64,000 nt of DNA from Spirochaetia bacterium (GTDB lineage Bacteria > Spirochaetota > Spirochaetia > Sphaerochaetales > Sphaerochaetaceae): positions 3,148,784-3,212,783 of the forward strand of contig JAKVOU010000001.1 of NCBI GenBank assembly GCA_022482625.1, written 5' to 3'. The translations under genes and the position numbers were made by a program. Numbering within the stretch: position 1 is the first letter of the stretch; each line of letters starts with the position of its first letter. The notes under the pieces were generated by a model, which was given only the letters and a program-made list of their open reading frames with translations, ran no database searches and was not told the origin of the DNA. Positions 37,506 to 47,968 of this stretch are shown here, piece by piece.

Positions 37506-37968
37506 TTATATCAGCTGGGATGAGTATTTTATGGGTGTTGCGATGCTTTCTGCGTTCAGGAGCAAAGATCCCAATACTCAGGTAGGTTGCTGTATAGTCA
37601 ATCCGCAGAAGAAAATCGTCGGTGTCGGGTACAATGGTTTTCCGACTGGCTGTGATGATGATGAACTGCCGTGGGGTAGAGAAGGAGATTGGCTTGAGAC
37701 CAAATATCCGTATGTCTGTCATGCAGAGCTCAATGCAATACTGAACAGTACTTGTAACCTGGATGGCTGTAGCCTCTATGTCAGTCTGTTCCCTTGCAAT
37801 GAATGCGCAAAGGCAATCATCCAAAGCGGTATCAGGGAAGTAGTGTATCTCTGTGATAAGTATGAGCAAGCTGATAACACTGTTGCTTCCAAGAAGATGC
37901 TTACTGCAGCTGGTGTGGTATTGAGGAAATTACCACAGAATCATAAAAAGATGACGGTTGAGATTTAA
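37486..37968 (+). CDS. Deoxycytidylate (dCMP) deaminase-like protein
   Basis: A 160-residue cytidine/deoxycytidylate deaminase. The zinc site is complete: HAE at the centre (VCHAELNAIL) and PCNEC downstream. SKDPNTQVGCCIV and GYNGFPTGCDDDELPW are typical of dCMP deaminases (ComEB-like) rather than free cytidine deaminases. It would convert dCMP to dUMP for dTTP synthesis. Its start lies inside the end of the hydrolase gene and a terminator follows directly. Confidence 0.92.
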   Translation: MTKKRSDYISWDEYFMGVAMLSAFRSKDPNTQVGCCIVNPQKKIVGVGYNGFPTGCDDDELPWGREGDWLETKYPYVCHAELNAILNSTCNLDGCSLYVSLFPCNECAKAIIQSGIREVVYLCDKYEQADNTVASKKMLTAAGVVLRKLPQNHKKMTVEI

Positions 37969-37975
37969 AAAAAAC

Positions 37976-38002
37976 TCCCCACTGGTTATGTGGGGAATTT
38001 TT
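37976..38002 (+). terminator. Terminator after the dCMP deaminase gene
   Basis: TCCCCAC-TGGTTAT-GTGGGGA followed by ATTTTT, ten bases past the stop codon. The A-run on the other side could let it act on minus-strand transcripts coming from the CRISPR array. Confidence 0.85.
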
Positions 38003-38118
38003 ACGACTAATCGTTACAAAAGGTATAACTTACCACCTGAAAAATAGTTAGCAAAAAGCCTCTATAATAGTGAAAAAACATATTGCTTGGTAAATTAAAC
38101 CATGATTATCTTTTGTGA

Positions 38119-38218
38119 TGTTTGTAAATATCAGAAAGGGCATACTTCTCAAATGTATGCAGCTTAGGAATCAAAGCTTCTGGATTTACAGAATTATAAA
38201 AAAATATACTTCTTAAAT
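38119..38218 (-). repeat. Decayed CRISPR repeats beyond the array
   Basis: Two 36-base segments at 38119-38154 (27 of 36 matching the repeat) and 38183-38218 (about 23 of 36) lie 64 and 66 bases apart and in phase with the array. They look like old repeats with their spacers at the leader-distal end. Confidence 0.65.
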
Positions 38219-38248
38219 AAAGATACCCGTGGGCAATGATACAATGCT

Positions 38249-41200
38249 GGTTATAGGTATTAGAAAGAACATACTACTCAAATCCACATTCGTGGGGGTG
38301 TTTCTCTACCAAAACGTTAAAAAACATACTACTCAAACCTGTCGGACATGTCAAGCAAAAAAATAAAGGTTTATAGGTATTAGAAAGAACATACTACTCA
38401 AACATAAAAGAGAACCTGCAGAAACTTGAAGAGGGTTTATAGGTATTAGAAAGAACATACTACTCAAACAGAGCTACTGTCCTAGGTCTTGGCATCAAAG
38501 GTTTATAGGTATTAGAAAGAACATACTACTCAAACCTTCTCCAGACGCATTGCCGTCTTGCGGATGGTTTATAGGTATTAGAAAGAACATACTACTCAAA
38601 CAGGGGCTGCAACAGAGTATTTTGAGCCGGTGGTTTATAGGTATTAGAAAGAACATACTACTCAAACTCGTGCGAGGTGGGAGACCATCTAGCAAAGGGT
38701 TTATAGGTATTAGAAAGAACATACTACTCAAACGATTAGCAGAACCATTGATACTTCCGCAGCGGTTTATAGGTATTAGAAAGAACATACTACTCAAACT
38801 TATTGCATCATTGCCTGCATTGGCACCTGGGTTTATAGGTATTAGAAAGAACATACTACTCAAACGGATGAGATTACCTCATTCCTGGCCGAGAAGGTTT
38901 ATAGGTATTAGAAAGAACATACTACTCAAACAAGAATTAGAAAGTGACGGCACTTCCACTTGGTTTATAGGTATTAGAAAGAACATACTACTCAAACTAG
39001 CTTTCTCTTTGTCACGAGCGGCCTGAGGGTTTATAGGTATTAGAAAGAACATACTACTCAAACGGACAAGGCGAGCTCGCATCAGGGGAACGAGGTTTAT
39101 AGGTATTAGAAAGAACATACTACTCAAACGCTACCTGGACTGGCTGGAGGGCAACGGCAGGTTTATAGGTATTAGAAAGAACATACTACTCAAACTTTCG
39201 ATCGGGACCTGGGACACTTCCACATGGTTTATAGGTATTAGAAAGAACATACTACTCAAACCGATAATTGGGACCGATGTAGCGGTAGAACGGTTTATAG
39301 GTATTAGAAAGAACATACTACTCAAACGAATCTAAAAAAATTCGCACCTGCAGGGTTTATAGGTATTAGAAAGAACATACTACTCAAACAGCATACCATG
39401 GATAAGTGCCACAGCCTGTGGTTTATAGGTATTAGAAAGAACATACTACTCAAACAAAGGGACGGCGAATCATTTGGTGGGATAGGGTTTATAGGTATTA
39501 GAAAGAACATACTACTCAAACCGCACTCCTGACTGCCACCGCCACCGGCACGGTTTATAGGTATTAGAAAGAACATACTACTCAAACGTCAAGGCTTGGG
39601 TTGACAACCCATTCAGAGGTTTATAGGTATTAGAAAGAACATACTACTCAAACTTTTGCATTTGCAGGATTATCAATGAGACCGGTTTATAGGTATTAGA
39701 AAGAACATACTACTCAAACATCCTTTCACCTTCTGGAACAATCTTAATAGGTTTATAGGTATTAGAAAGAACATACTACTCAAACTTATGTACTGAGTAG
39801 GGCTTTTTGCCTGACGGTTTATAGGTATTAGAAAGAACATACTACTCAAACAGGTCATAGCTCCTTGTGTCGTCAACTACAGGTTTATAGGTATTAGAAA
39901 GAACATACTACTCAAACGGATACCTCAGCCCTATATGAGCCGCGAATGGTTTATAGGTATTAGAAAGAACATACTACTCAAACCCTGGGCATAGGCAATG
40001 CTCCCGATGTCGGGGTTTATAGGTATTAGAAAGAACATACTACTCAAACATCTACGCTACGCTGCACATCATTAGTCTGGGTTTATAGGTATTAGAAAGA
40101 ACATACTACTCAAACAACTCTGTCCCCATCGTTTTTAACGATGTAGGTTTATAGGTATTAGAAAGAACATACTACTCAAACATAGGGTCGACACAGCAGG
40201 TTGCCGGATTCGGTTTATAGGTATTAGAAAGAACATACTACTCAAACAGGTCCAAGGTCACATTGTCGCAATGCTTGGGTTTATAGGTATTAGAAAGAAC
40301 ATACTACTCAAACTAATTGCGACTCCGGGTGAAACTGTTGATTGGTTTATAGGTATTAGAAAGAACATACTACTCAAACGCAGCGTGCCTGTGTATCTCG
40401 CATGTCCATGGTTTATAGGTATTAGAAAGAACATACTACTCAAACCCATCATGGATGTAGATTAAATCGTCGCCAGGTTTATAGGTATTAGAAAGAACAT
40501 ACTACTCAAACGCAACACCTTTATACGACACAGACGTGATAGGTTTATAGGTATTAGAAAGAACATACTACTCAAACCTTCTTGACCTCAATGGATTCCA
40601 GGTGCGTGGTTTATAGGTATTAGAAAGAACATACTACTCAAACGGAGGTGACTGGTCAAAGGATGGCATAAAGGGTTTATAGGTATTAGAAAGAACATAC
40701 TACTCAAACACAGACATGGTCTTTGACACAATTTTGCTGGGTTTATAGGTATTAGAAAGAACATACTACTCAAACTCCCCATCGACATCCATATCATCAT
40801 AATAGGGTTTATAGGTATTAGAAAGAACATACTACTCAAACTGAAGATAGAGCTTTTGGCAAATGGGGTAAGGTTTATAGGTATTAGAAAGAACATACTA
40901 CTCAAACCCCCATGTTTCGCAATCCGTTTTGTCGGCCGGTTTATAGGTATTAGAAAGAACATACTACTCAAACGAAGCAGTTACCTCAAAGCCCAAGGAT
41001 GGAGGTTTATAGGTATTAGAAAGAACATACTACTCAAACGCGTCGGGTGGATTGCCACCCTTCGGTGCTGGTTTATAGGTATTAGAAAGAACATACTACT
41101 CAAACAGGACATGAGGGACACATTCAAGTTGCGCTGGTTTATAGGTATTAGAAAGAACATACTACTCAAACGACACCATCAGGTCAGTACAACGCCAGGG

Positions 41201-41633
41201 GGGTTTATAGGTATTAGAAAGAACATACTACTCAAACTCCGAAGAGTGTCATAGGCTCTTGGGAACGGGTTTATAGGTATTAGAAAGAACATACTACTCA
41301 AACTGTATTATGACGTATTAAATGACAATTACTGGTTTATAGGTATTAGAAAGAACATACTACTCAAACACAATCCTCTTGTCGGCAACTGCTATCAGTG
41401 GTTTATAGGTATTAGAAAGAACATACTACTCAAACGAACCTCCTTGTAGCGGTTGTTCATAATGCGGTTTATAGGTATTAGAAAGAACATACTACTCAAA
41501 CCGACTGTAATGCAGTGTACAAACCCTGTGAGGTTTATAGGTATTAGAAAGAACATACTACTCAAACTATGTGACGGATTTTGACGAGGAGAACGGCGGT
41601 TTATAGGTATTAGAAAGAACATACTACTCAAAC
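38249..41633 (-). CRISPR. Type II-A CRISPR array, 50 uniform repeats plus two imperfect ones
   Basis: The 36-base repeat reads GGTTTATAGGTATTAGAA then AGAACATACTACTCAAAC on the plus strand. Fifty copies, apparently identical, start every 66 bases from 38368 to 41598, giving 30-base spacers; one interval is 62 bases with a 26-base spacer (39328-39353). Two imperfect repeats precede them: 38249-38283 (one base deleted, last base changed) and 38303-38338 (only the 3' half conserved). Spacers all look different. Transcription is on the minus strand from the leader next to csn2, so the imperfect repeats lie at the old, leader-distal end. The crRNA repeat is GTTTGAGTAGTATGTTCTTT in its first 20 bases and pairs with the tracrRNA at 47969. 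Confidence 0.99.
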
Positions 41634-41790
41634 TGAACATCTGTTAACTGTAATAGATGCGAGAGTGACAACAAACACATCTATCTGAAGCAAACAATTT
41701 AGTCCAGCTTGAGTGGTTTCCATAATTGAATCCTTTATTAATCATTTCCTACAATTGATATTATATCATAAACAGTAAAAAAATCCTACA
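41634..41790 (-). promoter_or_regulatory. CRISPR leader
   Basis: 157 AT-rich bases between the csn2 stop and the first repeat, in the usual leader position of type II-A loci. A TATAAT (minus strand, 41765-41760) could be the -10 of the array promoter; a clear -35 is lacking. The last leader bases before the repeat are AACAGATGTTCA. Confidence 0.75.
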
Positions 41791-42462
41791 CTAAAACTGA
41801 CAAAAATCTGTATCTATCACAACTTTCTGGAATAGTTCTTTATCAATAGAAATATCTTTGGCTTCTATAAACATTATAGCAATTGATTCCTTGATGCAAC
41901 TTTCTATCAGTTTAGTAATTTCATTCATAGGTAAAAAATTCATAAGATTGACAAAACAGAATAAAGAATAGTGCATGTATTTATTATATGATAAAACTGA
42001 ATCAAAAATATGTTCAACCAAGGAATTACCGAGAGTGTCGACATGAAATGACAAGGCTTTGATTATTGCGTTAATAGGAATTTCTTCTACAGGAGTAATA
42101 GCACCAGGAAAATCATATGCGAGGTCAATAGCATATGATTTAAGCATGCTTATTAACTTGTTTGTTGCTTCATAGTGGTATTCGTTTATGGCGTCTTCTT
42201 CCACTTGTTTATTGATTGCATTTAATATTATTTTATCATTCGGATCAAAGGCTAGGGGGTCAATGATTACTTTTAGATTTTTATCAAGTGGCATTATTTT
42301 TTCTTCTTCAGATAAAACAAATAAACCAGAATTTCCTTCACTTTGATTTTTTAGCTCAGTAAGAACTTGCGAAAACACAGAAGGTGCTTCTATGACGAGC
42401 AGAAGAGATTTTCTTTCTATATTAGAAAATTTAAAACATAATTCAGGATGTACTAAGTTCAT
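41791..42462 (-). CDS. csn2: CRISPR-associated protein Csn2 (type II-A)
   Basis: A 223-residue protein. The N-terminal part LLLVIEAPSVFSQVLTEL, FVLSEEEKIMPLDKN and VIIDPLAFDPNDKII matches the short Csn2 family, followed by the helical region and the C-terminal strand SIAIMFIEAKDI. Csn2 forms a ring-shaped tetramer that slides on DNA ends and is needed for spacer acquisition with Cas1-Cas2 and Cas9. Its start overlaps the cas2 stop by 4 nt. Its presence assigns the locus to subtype II-A. Confidence 0.9.
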   Translation of the reverse strand: MNLVHPELCFKFSNIERKSLLLVIEAPSVFSQVLTELKNQSEGNSGLFVLSEEEKIMPLDKNLKVIIDPLAFDPNDKIILNAINKQVEEDAINEYHYEATNKLISMLKSYAIDLAYDFPGAITPVEEIPINAIIKALSFHVDTLGNSLVEHIFDSVLSYNKYMHYSLFCFVNLMNFLPMNEITKLIESCIKESIAIMFIEAKDISIDKELFQKVVIDTDFCQF

Positions 42463-42764
42463 AGGAAAACTACTTTATCAATAGTATTGATGATGTCAGA
42501 TTTTGACTTTCCGACGATATATTCCATTTCGTTGTATTCTTTTTCGGAAAGAACCAATACTTGTACAATTCCTTCTTCAAGTTTATAATTTCTTAGCTTT
42601 TCTATTACTAATTTCGCTGAGGAAGGATTTAAGACAATTTTTGAATAGATTGATTCCTGCATCATAATAAAACCTTCCGTTATTAGCCATTTCCTAAACT
42701 TTCTATACGTCCTTTTTTGATTGCTAGTCAGTATCGGTAAATCAAACATAATTAAGATTCTCAT
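42459..42764 (-). CDS. cas2: CRISPR-associated endonuclease Cas2
   Basis: About 101 residues from the ATG at 42764, giving the standard beginning MRILIMFDLP with the conserved Asp of Cas2. The frame also holds an ATG at 42782 and a TTG at 42788, which would overlap cas1. The ferredoxin-like fold is indicated by KRTYRKFRKWLITEGFIMMQ and the strand VQVLVLSEKEY. It bridges Cas1 dimers in the spacer-integration complex. Confidence 0.93.
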   Translation of the reverse strand: MRILIMFDLPILTSNQKRTYRKFRKWLITEGFIMMQESIYSKIVLNPSSAKLVIEKLRNYKLEEGIVQVLVLSEKEYNEMEYIVGKSKSDIINTIDKVVFL

Positions 42765-42774
42765 TATTTTTTTC

Positions 42775-43650
42775 TCATTCATATTCAAAAAATTTGATTA
42801 GATTGATATTTTTGGATTGCAAAGCTTGGAATAAACTTGTGCAATAAATTTCAGTGGCATTGAGAAAATCATAATGCCTGTCATTTATTTTTAATTTACA
42901 ATTGAATATACCCAGCAATTCATGCTTCAAAGTCGTTGTAAATTCATCGAAAGGCATCATATAAAAGACAATCTGATCGACTAATGGTCGAAAAGGTTCC
43001 ATCAAATCACAACCAAGATTAAAAGTATTATGTACATTTGAATGGCAAATTCCTAATTCCGTCAAATATCCATTCTTTACGATTTCTCGATTGAACACTG
43101 ACAATAAGATCCCATAACCGTAATTCAAAGCTGCATTAATGGGGGTATCTGTATGTCTGGAAAAATTATTTCCAAATAGAAGATGGAAATATTTTTTTGC
43201 AACTTGTGCTTCCATTTTTGATTTGTCTCCAAGTAACACGCTTTCTGCTTTTGCTTTAAAATATCCTAGGTCGTCAATATGAAGCCGGGCAACCATTTCT
43301 TGTTGTTTCTTTATCTTTTGTCTTACAATTTCTGTCCAGACCAAAGTCTTTGCATTAATAGTCCAATTGATTTGTACTAAGATTCGTTCATTTGTTGTTT
43401 GGGCACAATAAAATGGTTTTAATTCGGAGCAGGGATTGCGAGTACTATCACAGAAAATAGTATCAATACCTCGATTTGCTAACTCCTGTAACAAAACTAC
43501 AGTAAGGCTGACTGCGGTACTTTCAATTATCAACACAGAAATTTCATCAAGAAAAACTTTTTGTATACCATCACTTGTCCGTATGACAAGGTAATTCATC
43601 CTATACTCAAGTTTTGACTGATGACTGATTACAATAGTTCTGAAGCTCAT
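42775..43650 (-). CDS. cas1: CRISPR-associated integrase Cas1 (type II)
   Basis: A 291-residue protein with the type II Cas1 layout. An N-terminal beta domain comes first, then a helical domain with the metal ligands E147 (KMEAQVAKKYF), H203 (ELGICHSN) and E218 (NLGCDLMEPFRPLVD). It inserts new spacers at the leader-repeat junction together with Cas2. The start overlaps the cas9 stop by 4 nt. Confidence 0.96.
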   Translation of the reverse strand: MSFRTIVISHQSKLEYRMNYLVIRTSDGIQKVFLDEISVLIIESTAVSLTVVLLQELANRGIDTIFCDSTRNPCSELKPFYCAQTTNERILVQINWTINAKTLVWTEIVRQKIKKQQEMVARLHIDDLGYFKAKAESVLLGDKSKMEAQVAKKYFHLLFGNNFSRHTDTPINAALNYGYGILLSVFNREIVKNGYLTELGICHSNVHNTFNLGCDLMEPFRPLVDQIVFYMMPFDEFTTTLKHELLGIFNCKLKINDRHYDFLNATEIYCTSLFQALQSKNINLIKFFEYE

Positions 43651-46600
43651 GGGACTTTTATCTCGGTTCGTTTTTCATATATCCCTGTAGCTGATTGATA
43701 GATAAACGTAATAGAATCTTGAAGGTTCCTATTAATTTTTGAACTTTCAATTGCTTTTAAGCCCCCTATTAAACTTAAATCAATAGTTCCTTGTCTACAA
43801 GAAAAGAGCAGTAGCAATTGTTCAAGGAGGTTTGCTTGAGTAACTATATTGGATGAAACGAATTCTGATAAATTTTTTTCTAAAAATAATTTATTTGAAA
43901 CCGTAACTTTGTTTTTATATATAGCATTCGTACATTTAGATAACAATGTATGATAAAGTTCTATATTTCTTTCTGGTGAAAGGCGATACTGATATGCTTT
44001 CAATTCAAGAAGTTTCTTGTTTTCTGGTGTCATTTTATCTTTTTTTGTTTCAATTGGTTTTATGTATGTAAGATATTTTTCTAAGTAATAACTGTATTCA
44101 TATGAATTGGAATCAAGGATTAGAGGTACCGCAGTTTTTAAAGCAATTTTGTTTCCAGAGGCGCCAGAAATTTCATAGATAAAACCCTTGTAGCGTATTT
44201 TTGTGTTGATTAAGATTTTCGGCAAGATGATTACAGGATCTTTAAGGCCTAACGTTTCAGTACAATATTGCTGCAAGGACATTTTACCACTGTCAATTTG
44301 TGAAACTAACCAAATAGGGACATCTGAGAATGTTTTTATTCTTTTCCCTTTTGCCGTATGTTCAACCAAGAAGAAATAAGCCTTCCCTGTTTTATTGTAT
44401 CCACCATATTTTTCAATCTTACAGAGGCGTTTATCTGAGGATTTAATTGGTAATACATCATTATTTGTGCCATGCCTAACTATGGTTTGATCAGAAATAG
44501 CTCCTTTCTTTTGAAAACATTGTCTGGTAAAAAGTATATCATTACGCTCCATGAACTTTCGTATAGTACGTATGGTTCCTGTTTCTGGATAGGCTTGTAA
44601 ATTGTTTTTTGCTTTGATTCTGGCATCTCTGTTTGTATCTCTTAGCCAAGCAACTTGATTATTCCGTTCAATATCGTAGAAAAATAATTTGCCAAGATTA
44701 TAAGAATTCTCATGTAAGGAAACAGCATCGGTTTTGTTTCGTTTCGAAAAGATATATCTGGGATCGTTTGTAAACTTTGTGTAATATGTATTACCGACTA
44801 CGATATTCAAATATGCATCCTTTGCATGATGCAAATCATTTACAATTCTACTTTTATGCAGTTCAAATGTATTTCTGAAATCAGTTACGTTTCTTGCTTT
44901 TGAATATACTATGACAGAATTCGGACACATTTTATTCAAAAGTCTTCCAATTTCCTTTGTACTCTGCCTGGTTTCAACGATTTGACGAGCAATAAAATTT
45001 TCGAACTCATCATCAGAAAATTGGGTTGTCCTCGTTAACCTTGTATACTTTTCCTTGGAAATCAACTTGTTGTCAAGCAATAATTTCCAAAAAACTTGGC
45101 AATGTTGTTGAATCGTAGAATCAAGTGGGTAACTGTCTGATTTTTTCCCATTTTCGTTGCTAAGCACGAGTACGCGATTATCCAAACTGTCATCCTTGAC
45201 TTTACTTTGTGGATAAATATGATCAATATCGAAACGTTTGCTGCCTGATAACAATTGTTGCAGATCAATTTTTTCATTTGTATACATGCATCTACCCAAT
45301 TGTGTATAGTAAAGATACAATTTTGTTTTTCGCAGGTTATCATCAGATTGTGATTCAATGGATGTAAGAAGTTCTGTTGCATCTGGGTTATCAGTCAGAT
45401 TCTTTAATTTGGTTCGAATATCTTCCTTTCTGGAAACAGTCCTTTTCCCTTTCTTTTCATCTTCTCTAGCCATCTCAATGAAAATTTTTTCGGGATCAAC
45501 ACCCATGGTTTGCCGAATTTCCTTGGAAACCAGCAACGTTTGCCAAATTGCACGTTTCACAGAAGGGGAAACAAGCAATGGCTCAACAAGGGATTCATAA
45601 GACCATGTGTAGTCTTGTTCTGTTTTTCTTCGTTCTTCTTCGACCGATTTAGTAATGGTATATTTATTGCTGAGCAATTTCATCAAATTGGCAGATGTTT
45701 CATGCATTAGCGTGAGAATTGATTTGCATTCACCGGTTGCCTTGTCAACATCATACATTTCTGTTAAAAACTTTTTTGATAAATTTCCCCAGCCGGAATA
45801 ACTTTTGCATTTATTTAGGATATCTTTTTGTTGTGTGGTTGTAAGTTTGTCCTTATATTTTTCAGAAAGTTTTTTCCCTAATAGGTCCTGTCCTTCACTA
45901 AAAATTGTTGCCCATTCAATAATTTCTTCAACTTCATCCTTAGATAAGATATTGCTTTCCAAATAAGGGGAGAAATCGATGTAGCCTCTGAGGACTGTCT
46001 TGATGTTTTGATCTATCCCTGTAATTTCTAATTCTTCATCTTTTCTATAATAGCCTCGGATAATCAAAAATTTCCTTATCCCTTTTTGTGTAACAGTCTT
46101 TTGCTTTTTAAACAGATTAAAAAGCTGTTCCTTGGCTTCAATTGTCAAAGCAATTCCATTGATACGAAGATTATTCAGTTCATTCAACAAAGAAAATTCA
46201 CTGTAAGCCAATGAATTTTTCGGTAAAACATTTTCAGCGGGAAGATAAGTACACTTTCGTGTCATCTTTCGGATAAAAGCATTACCACATGCAGGTAAAT
46301 CAACTTGTTCCTTAAATTTCCATGGTCTGATAGGGCTTTTGCCATCATCTTTCCTGACCATCCAACTGAATTTTTGATATTCTTTGCCGGAGCCATCATT
46401 TTCAACCAAAGGTCCGACATAGTAAGGTATTCTGAAATTCATCAGCGCAATAATTTTTTTATTGACTGAATAACCTTCATCATCTGTGGAATTCAAAAAA
46501 GGCAGGTAAGTTGCTGCATTAAGAAGGATTTCCTGCAATTCAGCTTGATTCAATTGGTAAGGAATTGTCCTGTTGGATATATCTTTAGCTTTTGGTAGCA

Positions 46601-47873
46601 TGAGGTTGTTTTCAAGTCTATTTTTTACAGTATTGAGCAAAACATCGGAATTGTCGGAAACATAATCTTTGGGGAAAAAGATACCTTTGAAATATTTGTT
46701 TACTGCTTCCATGGAACATTTTGATTTTGTAGGTTTCTTTTTCTCGAATTTAGGTTTTATATGTTTTCCGTTTTTTTCTATAACAAGGCCATGTCCAATG
46801 TAATCGAGGTAATTGTTTTCTATATTCGTTGCATTGAAAGCCTCTTCATATTTGTCTGGATGATATTTTCTCATCAGCTGTTTCAAATCGGCAAGATCTT
46901 TCCTGTGCTGTTCATAGGCATCAACTTTTGCATATGACAGATACTTTTGCCCATGAAGCATCTCATCAAGCAGAGACCAATTATAAATTCGTTTTAGGGT
47001 AAGAATTACTTGAAAAAAATCTTCTCCTACTTGGCTACAGAGTTTATCTTCAATTGTTTCATAAGTACTGCTTTTGAATTCAAAGTCTTTGATTTCCTTC
47101 TCTTCTATGTCATAATCAGGAAATAGCTTATCCAATTTTGTTTTGTGTCCAAGCAAAGCTTTTGCAATTTCAGTACAAACTTGTTTTTGGAGCTTATTGT
47201 CAGAATCTGAAATTTCAAACAAAGAGATGAGCGTTTTTTGTTTGTCGTACATTGAGTGATTCACAAGGGTGTTTTTTATTTCATCAATACCCTGCGGGTA
47301 TTGTAAGTTTATTTCCAGTACATCATTGAATAGTCTTTGCAATTCAAGAAATTGAGGTATAACATTTTTTGTACTTTCCAAGGACTGGTTTTCAAAGATA
47401 AAATGTCCCCGATGTTTCAGGATATGGTGAAGTGCAAGATACACTAACCTGATGTCATGTGGATTTTTATTATCAATCAAATCTTTCCTGAGATGGTAAA
47501 TCGTAGGATAAGTTTTATGGAATTGTATATCGGAGTATTTTTTATCATTGAATAGGGTATTCTTGTCCTTACTATTTTTATCATCAAGACAATATTTGCT
47601 TTCTGCCAGGCGAGCGAAGAAATTTGCGTCAGTCTTTTTGATTTCTTCTTCAAACAATTCATCCAGCAAATCGAGTCTGGTATGTTTTCTGAGTGTCCTT
47701 CTTCTTGCTGCACGATAAGCTCTTCTATCTTCTGCGGAATTTGCACTTTCAAAAAGACGGATACCCCATAGTGCTTTTCCTTTTTTTCTTTCAATAGTAT
47801 AAGCTTCATCCGTAACAGCCCAGCCAACACTTCCAGTTCCACAATCAAGACCTAAATAGTATTTTTCTGACAT
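43647..47873 (-). CDS. cas9: Cas9 RNA-guided endonuclease (type II-A, 1408 residues)
   Basis: RuvC-I holds D10 in YLGLDCGTGSVGWAV. The arginine-rich bridge helix follows (DRRAYRAARRRTLRK, about 49-63), then a long recognition lobe to about 760. RuvC-II has E800 in IFIEMARED, the HNH domain H885 in FDIDHIYPQS, and RuvC-III H1016/D1019 in LHHAKDAYLN. The C-terminal ~350 residues form the PAM-interacting region. All catalytic residues are present, so both DNA strands should be cut. Size is like the long II-A Cas9s (about 1370-1400). GAGGAG stands five bases before the ATG. It heads the cas9-cas1-cas2-csn2 operon and is divergent from the tracrRNA gene. Confidence 0.99.
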   Translation of the reverse strand: MSEKYYLGLDCGTGSVGWAVTDEAYTIERKKGKALWGIRLFESANSAEDRRAYRAARRRTLRKHTRLDLLDELFEEEIKKTDANFFARLAESKYCLDDKNSKDKNTLFNDKKYSDIQFHKTYPTIYHLRKDLIDNKNPHDIRLVYLALHHILKHRGHFIFENQSLESTKNVIPQFLELQRLFNDVLEINLQYPQGIDEIKNTLVNHSMYDKQKTLISLFEISDSDNKLQKQVCTEIAKALLGHKTKLDKLFPDYDIEEKEIKDFEFKSSTYETIEDKLCSQVGEDFFQVILTLKRIYNWSLLDEMLHGQKYLSYAKVDAYEQHRKDLADLKQLMRKYHPDKYEEAFNATNIENNYLDYIGHGLVIEKNGKHIKPKFEKKKPTKSKCSMEAVNKYFKGIFFPKDYVSDNSDVLLNTVKNRLENNLMLPKAKDISNRTIPYQLNQAELQEILLNAATYLPFLNSTDDEGYSVNKKIIALMNFRIPYYVGPLVENDGSGKEYQKFSWMVRKDDGKSPIRPWKFKEQVDLPACGNAFIRKMTRKCTYLPAENVLPKNSLAYSEFSLLNELNNLRINGIALTIEAKEQLFNLFKKQKTVTQKGIRKFLIIRGYYRKDEELEITGIDQNIKTVLRGYIDFSPYLESNILSKDEVEEIIEWATIFSEGQDLLGKKLSEKYKDKLTTTQQKDILNKCKSYSGWGNLSKKFLTEMYDVDKATGECKSILTLMHETSANLMKLLSNKYTITKSVEEERRKTEQDYTWSYESLVEPLLVSPSVKRAIWQTLLVSKEIRQTMGVDPEKIFIEMAREDEKKGKRTVSRKEDIRTKLKNLTDNPDATELLTSIESQSDDNLRKTKLYLYYTQLGRCMYTNEKIDLQQLLSGSKRFDIDHIYPQSKVKDDSLDNRVLVLSNENGKKSDSYPLDSTIQQHCQVFWKLLLDNKLISKEKYTRLTRTTQFSDDEFENFIARQIVETRQSTKEIGRLLNKMCPNSVIVYSKARNVTDFRNTFELHKSRIVNDLHHAKDAYLNIVVGNTYYTKFTNDPRYIFSKRNKTDAVSLHENSYNLGKLFFYDIERNNQVAWLRDTNRDARIKAKNNLQAYPETGTIRTIRKFMERNDILFTRQCFQKKGAISDQTIVRHGTNNDVLPIKSSDKRLCKIEKYGGYNKTGKAYFFLVEHTAKGKRIKTFSDVPIWLVSQIDSGKMSLQQYCTETLGLKDPVIILPKILINTKIRYKGFIYEISGASGNKIALKTAVPLILDSNSYEYSYYLEKYLTYIKPIETKKDKMTPENKKLLELKAYQYRLSPERNIELYHTLLSKCTNAIYKNKVTVSNKLFLEKNLSEFVSSNIVTQANLLEQLLLLFSCRQGTIDLSLIGGLKAIESSKINRNLQDSITFIYQSATGIYEKRTEIKVP

Positions 47874-47933
47874 AAAAACTCCTCAATATGATTTTGATTC
47901 TAACATATTTGTCTTGAAATACAAACAAAATAC

Positions 47934-47962
47934 TTGACAATTTCTAATAGGTATTCTAGGGT
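47934..47962 (+). promoter_or_regulatory. tracrRNA promoter
   Basis: TTGACA (47934-47939), a 17-base spacer and TAGGGT (47957-47962), which keeps the three most conserved -10 bases. The predicted start falls at about 47969, exactly where the anti-repeat begins. Confidence 0.65.
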
Positions 47963-47968
47963 TACAGA

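Noticed and set aside
38495-41640. Long open frames with a repeated FIGIRKNILLK or SSMFFLIPIN unit across the CRISPR array
   Set aside because: Repeat plus spacer is 66 bases, a multiple of three, so the repeat is translated in one frame over and over. They are artefacts of the array, not repeat proteins.
41634-41790. A second anti-repeat in the CRISPR leader
   Set aside because: No stretch longer than a few bases complementary to the repeat was found; the only good anti-repeat is at 47969.
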